From Sphingopyxis sp. H115 (GTDB lineage: Bacteria; Pseudomonadota; Alphaproteobacteria; Sphingomonadales; Sphingomonadaceae): DNA of 48,953 bases. Every line of letters begins with the position of its first letter. The first letter of the stretch is position 1. This document shows positions 41,649-48,953 of the stretch, in pieces. The stretch lies in NCBI RefSeq assembly GCF_001468465.1, contig NZ_LNSA01000031.1:1-48953 (forward strand). Reading direction: 5' to 3'. Both the position numbers and the translations under genes were made by a program. The notes beneath the pieces are model-generated. The model did no database searches. It was not told the DNA's origin and saw only the letters and a list, made by a program, of their open reading frames with translations.

Positions 41649-42116
41649 TCATATTCCGGCTTGCATCCCCTTGAGCAACGCCCGCCAATGCTCCCCGAGC
41701 CGCCGCTGGAACAGCATCAGCTCGAAGCCATGCCGCGCGACATGTTGCTGCGGGATGGCATCCCAGCCGCAATGCTCGACCGTCACGCGCGTTTCGGCAC
41801 CGACCGCCTCGAAGCGGACATCGACCTCGGTCGTCTGCTCGGCCTTGAAGTTCGGTAGCCGCCATCCGAACGCCAGCCGCTCGCCGGGCAGCCAATGCCG
41901 TACCTTGCCAATTTCCCACTCTTTCCCGTTGTCGAAGCGCGTGACAAGTCGCCCGCCGGGCCCCGAGGGGTCGAAGCGCAGCGCGCCGTCGCCCTTGCGG
42001 GTAAGCTGGAACAGCGGGTGGCTTTTCCACCACTTGCCGATGTCGCGCGTGAAGGCGGTGAACGCGGCTTCGGGCGTCGCGGCAACGCGCAACGCGACGA
42101 TCACCGCCGCGCTCAT
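41649..42116 (-). CDS. SRPBCC (AHSA1-like) protein
   Basis: A 155-residue START/Bet v1-like protein: VAATPEAAFTAFTRDIGKWW, a LVTRFDNGKEWEIGKVRHW stretch, the GERLAFGWRLPNFKAEQTTE pattern and a C-terminal helix ending LGEHWRALLKGMQ. Members of the AHSA1 group bind hydrophobic ligands; the specific ligand is unknown. Its start overlaps the ArsR stop by 4 bases. It is the third gene of the VOC-ArsR-SRPBCC set. Confidence 0.92.
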   Translation of the reverse strand: MSAAVIVALRVAATPEAAFTAFTRDIGKWWKSHPLFQLTRKGDGALRFDPSGPGGRLVTRFDNGKEWEIGKVRHWLPGERLAFGWRLPNFKAEQTTEVDVRFEAVGAETRVTVEHCGWDAIPQQHVARHGFELMLFQRRLGEHWRALLKGMQAGI

Positions 42117-42457
42117 CCTTGGTCCCCACCCTCGAGGCCGTTCTCAACATGGCGCTTGAACGCTGCGAGCTGGTGCGTCCACAGCGCCTCGGTCTCGGCG
42201 AGCCATTGTTTCAGCCCGTCGGTTGCGCCGTCCTTCAGGCTGTAGATGCGCACGCGCGCGTCGAAATGAGGATGCCCATCCTCGACCAGCCCGCCGTCCT
42301 TCAGCGCGCGCAGGTGGCGGCTCATCGCCGGCGGTGCGAGCCCGAGGGCGCCCGCCAGCTCGCCCGCGCTGCGCGGCTGCTGCCCAAGCAGCTCGACCGC
42401 GCGGCGGCGAACGGGGTCGGCGAGCGCGGCGAGCGTGCGGTCGACCGCGGCGCTCAA
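42113..42457 (-). CDS. ArsR-family transcriptional regulator
   Basis: A 114-residue winged helix-turn-helix regulator: VDRTLAALADPVRRRAVELL then LAGALGLAPPAMSRHLRALK (recognition helix), followed by GLVEDGHPHFDARVRIYSLK. No cysteine metal site is visible, as in the SRPBCC-linked ArsR group. Start is TTG at 42457, which overlaps the VOC stop as TTGA; the frame continues upstream but that part is a shadow of the VOC gene. The regulator is inside the operon, and a palindrome in the operon promoter suits autoregulation. Confidence 0.9.
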   Translation of the reverse strand: MSAAVDRTLAALADPVRRRAVELLGQQPRSAGELAGALGLAPPAMSRHLRALKDGGLVEDGHPHFDARVRIYSLKDGATDGLKQWLAETEALWTHQLAAFKRHVENGLEGGDQG

Positions 42458-42927
42458 TCGTCGAGCCGCGTCTTGGTCGTGAAGCCGCCTTCGGCGTCCC
42501 ATTCGTCCGACGTCTTTTCCGCAACCGTCACGCCAAAGGTCCAGATATGCCCTTCGGAATCCTTCGCGCGGTAGGTGCGGTCGCCATAGAATTGCGTTTC
42601 GGGTTCGGCGATGATGTCCGCCCCCGCTGCGCGCGCCTTCTCGCAATGCGCGTCGATGTCCTCGCCTTGGCCCAGCTGGACATGGACCGTCTGCGTATTC
42701 TTGCCGCCAAGGTTTGCGGGGCTTCGATGATCGTCGGACCATTCATTGCCGATCATGATCGACGAATTTCCATATTCCATCTCGCTGTGCGCCAGATTGC
42801 CATCGGCATCGAGCAGCACGAAGGTTGGTTCGAACCCGAAGGCCTCCTCCAACCAGCGGAACGCCGCTTTTGCGTCCTTGTAGCAGACAGCACTCGAAAG
42901 CCCCTTGGAACGCGGATGATCGGCCAT
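42454..42927 (-). CDS. VOC-family (glyoxalase/PhnB-like) protein
   Basis: A 157-residue protein with two beta-alpha-beta-beta-beta modules: VCYKDAKAAFRWLEEAFGFE, YGNSSIMIGNEW in the first, QTVHVQLGQGEDIDAHCEKA and FYGDRTYRAKDSEGHIWTFG in the second. Probable metal ligands are in HVQ and the Glu of DSEGH. The PhnB-like subgroup has no common function; members include resistance and dioxygenase-like enzymes. First gene of a coupled set with ArsR and SRPBCC, the latter two often found together. GGGAGACGAG precedes ATG 42927. Confidence 0.93.
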   Translation of the reverse strand: MADHPRSKGLSSAVCYKDAKAAFRWLEEAFGFEPTFVLLDADGNLAHSEMEYGNSSIMIGNEWSDDHRSPANLGGKNTQTVHVQLGQGEDIDAHCEKARAAGADIIAEPETQFYGDRTYRAKDSEGHIWTFGVTVAEKTSDEWDAEGGFTTKTRLDD

Positions 42928-42961
42928 GTCTCGTCTCCCGATTCGGCGATATAATTTCGAA

Positions 42962-42990
42962 TATATAGAATATTTCTAGTAAAATGAAAA
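42962..42990 (-). promoter_or_regulatory. VOC operon promoter with ArsR-type dyad
   Basis: On the minus strand, TTTTCA (42990-42985) and TATATA (42967-42962) are 17 bases apart. A perfect dyad TAGAATATTTCTA (42966-42978) lies across the -10 and spacer, a likely operator for the operon's ArsR. The whole 42928-43027 gap is A/T-rich; a TATAAT (42950-42955) in plus orientation may serve glsA. Confidence 0.55.
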
Positions 42991-43027
42991 TACATGCATT
43001 GCGCGGCGATTATGCTAGGCGAAGCCG

Positions 43028-43957
43028 ATGACCGACAACCTCGGAAGCCATATCGAAGAAGCGATGAAGCTCGCCTCCGCGCAACTCGGCCAAGGGCGCG
43101 TCGCCGACTATATTCCGGCGCTCGCCAACTTAGACCCTAACAAGCTCGGCTTCGCACTCGCGCTGCCCGACGGCACCGTCCATGCGTCGGGCGATGCCGA
43201 CGAGCCCTTCTCGATCCAGTCGGTGTCGAAGGTCTTCACATTGGCGCTCGCCCTTCGCCGCGTCGGCAGCTCGCTATGGGACAGCGTCGGTCGCGAACCT
43301 TCAGGGTCGGCGTTCAACTCGATCGTCCAGCTCGAAAGCGAACAGGGCATCCCGCGCAATCCGTTGATCAACGCAGGCGCGATCGCGACGACCGACCGGC
43401 TAATCGACGGGCGCAGCGGCGATGCGACGATTGACGAGATCGTCGACTTCATGCGCGCCCGTGCAGGCGACGACAGCGTCGAAATTGATTTCGACGTCGC
43501 TTTTTCCGAATCCGAAACCGGCGCGCGCAATCGCAGCCTTGCGCATTTCATGGACGCCTTCGGCAATCTGACGCATCCGGTCGAGTCGGTCGTCGGCGTC
43601 TATTTCCGCCAGTGCGCGATCGCGATGTCGTGCCGCCAGCTTGCACGCGCCGGGCTGTTCCTGGCGATGGAAGGCCGCGATCCGCTCACCGGCGAGCAAC
43701 TCGTCGAACCGCACCGCGCGCGGCGGATCAACGCGATCATGATGCTCTGCGGCCATTATGACAATTCGGGCGAATTCGCCTTCCGCGTCGGCCTTCCCGG
43801 CAAGAGCGGGGTCGGCGGCGGCATCCTCTGCATCGCGCCGGGGCAGGGCTCGATCGCGGTCTGGTCGCCCGCGCTCAACGAGGCAGGAACCTCGCTGGCC
43901 GGCGCCGTGGCGCTCGAACATTTCGCTTATGCCGCCGGCTGGTCGGTGTTCGATTAG
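43028..43957 (+). CDS. glsA: Glutaminase A
   Basis: Hydrolyses glutamine to glutamate and ammonia. In 309 residues, the serine-lysine catalytic pair is [10 protein letters not shown] with S65-x-x-K68, plus [34 protein letters not shown] and the C-terminal [15 protein letters not shown], all typical of the beta-lactamase-like fold. AGGCGA lies upstream. The 3-base gap to the Imm5-like gene suggests co-transcription. Confidence 0.96.
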   Translation: MTDNLGSHIEEAMKLASAQLGQGRVADYIPALANLDPNKLGFALALPDGTVHASGDADEPFSIQSVSKVFTLALALRRVGSSLWDSVGREPSGSAFNSIVQLESEQGIPRNPLINAGAIATTDRLIDGRSGDATIDEIVDFMRARAGDDSVEIDFDVAFSESETGARNRSLAHFMDAFGNLTHPVESVVGVYFRQCAIAMSCRQLARAGLFLAMEGRDPLTGEQLVEPHRARRINAIMMLCGHYDNSGEFAFRVGLPGKSGVGGGILCIAPGQGSIAVWSPALNEAGTSLAGAVALEHFAYAAGWSVFD

Positions 43958-43960
43958 CCC

Positions 43961-44509
43961 ATGGCTGCCGAAGTCGATCTGGATCTGGCCGATCTTCGCG
44001 AGGTTGTGGCCTATGCGGTCGGTAACGCGGAGCAGGTGCTGGCCATCTTCGAACGAGGCCACGCGTCAGACGGTCGTCCGAGCGAGGCCATCGCAGCGGC
44101 GTGGACATTCGCGCGCGGAGGTGAGCGCGTGAAGGCGCTCCGCGCTACCGCTTGGGCGGCGCACAAAGCCGCGCAGGAAACCCACGATCCTGCGGCTAGC
44201 GAGGCAGCGCGGGCTGCCATGTGCGCTCCGGCTGCAGCCTTCCTGCATCCCCTGGCGCGTCCGGCGCAGGTTCGCCATATTCTCGGTGCCGCCGCGCACG
44301 CCGCCCGGGCGGGGGAACTGGCCATGGGTAACGATCCGACCGTGGGGCGCGGTCTTATCGAGCGCGCCGCGTCCCGGGGGACGCCGCAGCTTATCGGGAT
44401 ATTGTGCCGCTATCCCGCCCCGCCACAGGGCGGAGGACGGGCGGGTGAATTGTTGCGGATACTCGACCGGAAGCTTCGCGGCAATGCGCCGGAAAGCGAT
44501 AGATCCTAG
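43961..44509 (+). CDS. Putative immunity protein, Imm5-like
   Basis: A 182-residue Ala-rich, all-helical protein: [63 protein letters not shown]-type helices, ending [14 protein letters not shown]. This matches the Imm5 family, immunity proteins of polymorphic-toxin systems found next to toxin C-terminal domains. No toxin gene is adjacent here: the neighbours are glsA three bases upstream and an RlpA-like gene that overlaps the end by four bases. Alternatively it is a domesticated or renamed helical protein; the family link rests on motif resemblance. Confidence 0.7.
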   Translation: MAAEVDLDLADLREVVAYAVGNAEQVLAIFERGHASDGRPSEAIAAAWTFARGGERVKALRATAWAAHKAAQETHDPAASEAARAAMCAPAAAFLHPLARPAQVRHILGAAAHAARAGELAMGNDPTVGRGLIERAASRGTPQLIGILCRYPAPPQGGGRAGELLRILDRKLRGNAPESDRS

Positions 44510-44910
44510 TCGTCGCTGAGCAACGCCAGCTTCACCCGCGCGGTGCCGCTGCGGTGCATGCCGATTTCGCGGGCGGCGGCCTGGCTGACGTCGATCACGC
44601 GGCCGCGCGAGAAGGGGCCGCGGTCGTTGATGCGGACGATTACGCTGTCGCCGTTCGACATGTTGGTGACGCGCACCATGCTGCCGAAGGGCAGGGTGCG
44701 GTGCGCGGCGGTGAGCTGGCCGGGATCGAAACGTTCGCCGTTCGCTGTGCGGTTGCCGGCAAGTTCGTTACCATAATAGCTCGCCATTCCGCCGTCGATT
44801 TCGGTGAAGTCGGGGACCTCGATCGCCGCTTCGTCGATGACGTCCAAGTCCTGCGCCGCGGCCGAAACCGTCAGCATCATCGGTATCAACAGGGTTGAAA
44901 AGACCCGCAT
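44506..44910 (-). CDS. RlpA-like septal ring lytic transglycosylase-type protein
   Basis: A 134-residue exported protein with signal peptide (residues 1-20) and a double-psi beta-barrel: [60 protein letters not shown], and [18 protein letters not shown]. RlpA proteins bind septal denuded peptidoglycan and may cut it; this one lacks the SPOR domain. The frame extends to 44940, but ATG 44910 follows AAAAGGGGAGGATGTC. It is 100 bases downstream of gyrB on the same strand. Confidence 0.9.
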   Translation of the reverse strand: MRVFSTLLIPMMLTVSAAAQDLDVIDEAAIEVPDFTEIDGGMASYYGNELAGNRTANGERFDPGQLTAAHRTLPFGSMVRVTNMSNGDSVIVRINDRGPFSRGRVIDVSQAAAREIGMHRSGTARVKLALLSDD

Positions 44911-44945
44911 GACATCCTCCCCTTTTCGGTGGAGGGCCAAAAGCA

Positions 44946-44973
44946 GCGGCGGCCTGCCGAGGCAAGCCGCCGC
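44946..44973. terminator. Hairpin between gyrB and the RlpA-like gene
   Basis: GCGGCGGC (44946-44953) and GCCGCCGC (44966-44973) pair perfectly over twelve bases, in the 100-base minus-strand gap after gyrB. No T-run is visible, so it may reduce read-through or merely be a stem. Confidence 0.4.
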
Positions 44974-45010
44974 GCGTTAGACGGAACCGAAATTGCGGTC
45001 GGATGCGCTT

Positions 45011-47680
<2,670 letters not shown>

Positions 47681-47694
47681 CTAGTTTCGGCGGC

Positions 47695-48129
47695 ATGAAC
47701 CAAGGTCTCGCATCCCCCCTCGCCGCCATTCTGATCCTCTCGCTCGCCGCGTGCAGCCAGCCCGCACCGCCTGCCGACAACGCCCCCGCTGTCGCGGGCG
47801 AGCCGCTTGCAACGCGCGCGGTGATGATCGGGACCGAGGGACCGAGCCTGCCCGCCTGCTCGAGCATCAGCCGGGTCAAGGGCGGTGGCACCGACGTCTA
47901 TTGGGCGCCCGGTGAAACGCGCGCGGTGAAGGCGAAGCTGGCCGGCGGCGCGCGCGTGTCGCTATGCGAGGCGGCGGACAATGATGCCTGGTTTGGTATC
48001 GTCTTTGCCGCGCCGGGAACCGATCCCGACATGTGCGGCGTTGGCAAGTCGGTGCAGAATGTCCGCGAGTATCAGGGCCCCTGCCGCTGGGGCTGGATCA
48101 AGGGCGGCACGGTCCAGCTGGGCGGTTAA
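47695..48129 (+). CDS. Lipoprotein of unknown function (144 aa)
   Basis: Unrecognised. The signal peptide ends in a lipobox (LAAC, Cys about 20), then a Pro/Ala linker and a compact domain with several cysteines (LPACSSIS, VSLCEAADND, MCGVG, QGPCRWGWIKGG), suggesting disulphides and an SH3-like end. The GWIKGG tail resembles bacterial SH3 domains. ATG 47695 is 107 bases from gyrB; an upstream TTGCGC-17-TAGTTT pair ends seven bases before the ATG, weaker than for gyrB. Confidence 0.75.
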   Translation: MNQGLASPLAAILILSLAACSQPAPPADNAPAVAGEPLATRAVMIGTEGPSLPACSSISRVKGGGTDVYWAPGETRAVKAKLAGGARVSLCEAADNDAWFGIVFAAPGTDPDMCGVGKSVQNVREYQGPCRWGWIKGGTVQLGG

Positions 48130-48235
48130 AGCCACAAAAGCCCCGCATGCGCGCGTTCAAATTGTGTCTTTTGTGGCTTTAAGGCGACAAAGGACAGGCA
48201 TCAGCGCGCCGAAACTGTCTCCTTTGTCGCTTTAA
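48126..48235. repeat. Tandem pair of related hairpins
   Basis: Hairpin 1: TTAAAGCCACAAAAG (48126-48140) pairs perfectly with CTTTTGTGGCTTTAA (48168-48182). Hairpin 2: TTAAGGCGACAAAGGACAG (48179-48197) pairs with a 21-base arm at 48215-48235, one mismatch and a 2-base bulge. Outer arm sequences are similar between hairpins (about 9 of 12), and TTAA marks each boundary. They share four bases and start within the stop codon of the upstream lipoprotein gene. Confidence 0.75.
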
Positions 48236-48566
48236 GGGCGATATCGGACATGCTCGCGGACGGGAAGGCCAACGGTTCAAAGAGCCAGCGGTCAGGCTGG
48301 CACGGCGGGATAATGTAGGAAAGCGGATTTTCGGACCGTTTCGGGACCCTTCTTTGCCGAGGATATCGAAGGACGGCGAGTAACGACCGATTGCGGACGT
48401 AAAGTCCTCCCCATGGCTGCGCCACAGGGAGGATATGCCACCCCTCGTCATCCCGGACTTGACCCGGGATCCAGCGCGGCGTCGAAGTCATGGGCCCCGG
48501 ATCAAGTCCGGGGTGACGAGGGGCGGCTGACGGTGACGACTTCCCACAACAAAGCCGCCCCTGCAA
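48130..48566. other. Non-coding stretch of 437 bases
   Basis: Between the lipoprotein gene and the partial gene at the window end. It contains most of the two tandem hairpins (to 48235) and a REP unit at 48446-48518. In 48236-48445 I see no gene, promoter pair or RNA that I can name; a short AACGACCG matches the flank of the first REP unit. Confidence 0.7.
48446..48518. repeat. REP unit (family A, copy 2)
   Basis: Arms at 48446-48468 and 48496-48518 are inverted copies with two mismatches over 23 bases, and the 27-base spacer matches that of copy 1 at 938-1010 nearly base for base. About 4 differences in 73 bases. Outer CCCCTCGTCATCCC is shared with many sphingomonad intergenic repeats. Confidence 0.85.
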
Positions 48567-48953
48567 TCATCCCCGGCAATCCTCGATCACGCGCCCGATC
48601 TCCGACTGCACAGGCAGCGTCAGCGCGCCACCGCCCGGCGCCTCGAGCGCGAAGCGGCCGCGGCTGAAGGCGATGCGGTCGAGCCGCGGGTCGCGGGTCG
48701 GCAGGCTCGCGCTGCCGCCGTCGAAGCGAATCTGGTCTGTTCCAGCGCTCGTCCGGAGACTGACATTGCCCGCAAGCGCCGAGGTCATGCGAATAGCGCC
48801 GCCGCTGCAAATCATGCTGAGTAGCGGGCTGGCGCTGCCCGTCGCGACGAAGGCCGCCGTCCGGCTGTTCGCGTCGTAGCGCCAGGCGCCGGCGTCGACC
48901 GCGCGATCTTCCCAGCCTGCGGTCGGGGTCGGGAGCGGCGCGGGGGCTGGTGT
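48567..48953 (-). CDS. Hypothetical protein, C-terminal part (5' end beyond window)
   Basis: The frame is open from the window edge to the TGA at 48567-48569; the last 128 residues are visible. The visible part starts with a Pro/Ala/Thr linker, then GWEDRAVDAGAWRYDANSRT, a repeat of short beta-strands (ALAGNVSLRTSAGTDQIRFD, LDRIAFSRGRFALEAPGGG) and VQSEIGRVIEDCRG. This is typical of an uncharacterised exported protein in sphingomonads. The linker and lack of transmembrane segments suggest a periplasmic domain behind a signal peptide that lies outside the window. Confidence 0.75.
   Translation of the reverse strand, partial: TPAPAPLPTPTAGWEDRAVDAGAWRYDANSRTAAFVATGSASPLLSMICSGGAIRMTSALAGNVSLRTSAGTDQIRFDGGSASLPTRDPRLDRIAFSRGRFALEAPGGGALTLPVQSEIGRVIEDCRG

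Noticed and set aside
42113..42742. A longer ArsR protein starting inside the VOC gene
   Set aside because: The added part is Arg/Gly-rich and shadows the VOC gene; the TTG at 42457, coupled to the VOC stop, gives the normal ArsR size.
44066..44325. Minus-strand frames inside the Imm5-like gene that might encode a toxin
   Set aside because: They are short, Ala/Arg-rich and have no toxin motif; antisense shadows.

Overview
The window is 48,953 bases of GC-rich chromosomal DNA from an alphaproteobacterium, most probably a sphingomonad (Sphingopyxis or Sphingomonas type). This rests on strong G/C third-position bias, the block purE-purK-folA-M19 peptidase-ribF-ileS-lspA-DUF3035 lipoprotein, the long gyrB, and protein families common in that order (MipA/OmpV, Spinster-like MFS, M2 peptidase). 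The genus is an inference. I see no phage, insertion sequence, CRISPR array, rRNA or tRNA. Coding density is very high, and many neighbours overlap by 4 bases (ATGA or TTGA).

Region 1 (1-3460): the C-terminal part of an acyl-CoA synthetase, a Dps ferritin on the minus strand, and a minus-strand run of a diguanylate cyclase, a helical unknown and a GDT1-like membrane protein. Region 2 (3461-17010): a housekeeping block for purine (purE, purK), folate (folA) and flavin (ribF) metabolism, a membrane dipeptidase, a glycerophosphodiester phosphodiesterase, ileS, lspA and a lipoprotein; then convergent genes for a membrane protein, dxs (isoprenoids) and a small membrane protein, followed by a MipA/OmpV outer-membrane protein.

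Region 3 (17011-30026): accessory metabolism. A LysR regulator is divergent from a four-gene set (PNPOx-like protein, GST, tautomerase, DMT permease). Then come a GFA protein, a WYL regulator, a DUF6265 protein, a lipoprotein coupled to a rifampin ADP-ribosyltransferase (arr), a Tyr/Gly-rich glycine-zipper protein, a ThuA protein, a TauD dioxygenase with two DUF1801 proteins, an arylamine N-acetyltransferase, several exported unknowns (one Ivy-like) and a 2H phosphoesterase.

Region 4 (30023-42116): mostly small conserved proteins (OsmC, DUF2061, Mpo1/DUF962, YaiI/YqxD, DUF427, TauE/SafE), ung, an M2 metallopeptidase, an alpha/beta hydrolase, sodC, a Spinster-like MFS carrier divergent from a low-molecular-weight tyrosine phosphatase, thpR and a Bax-inhibitor-1 protein. 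Region 5 (41649-48953): a VOC-ArsR-SRPBCC operon with a candidate auto-operator, glutaminase, an orphan Imm5-type immunity protein, an RlpA-like protein, gyrB, a lipoprotein, a 437-base non-coding stretch with tandem hairpins and a REP unit, and a partial exported protein.

The most unusual signals are non-coding or mosaic: two neighbouring hairpins with related arms at 48126-48235, two REP families present twice each, candidate leaderless promoters for gyrB and dxs, and two low-GC patches inside ileS. No clearly new multi-gene system stands out; the best candidates for a second look are the LysR-linked operon, the VOC-ArsR-SRPBCC operon and the 61-residue DUF1559-like secreted peptide. All positions, GC counts and repeat matches were made by hand, and family names come from recognising motifs, not from searches.
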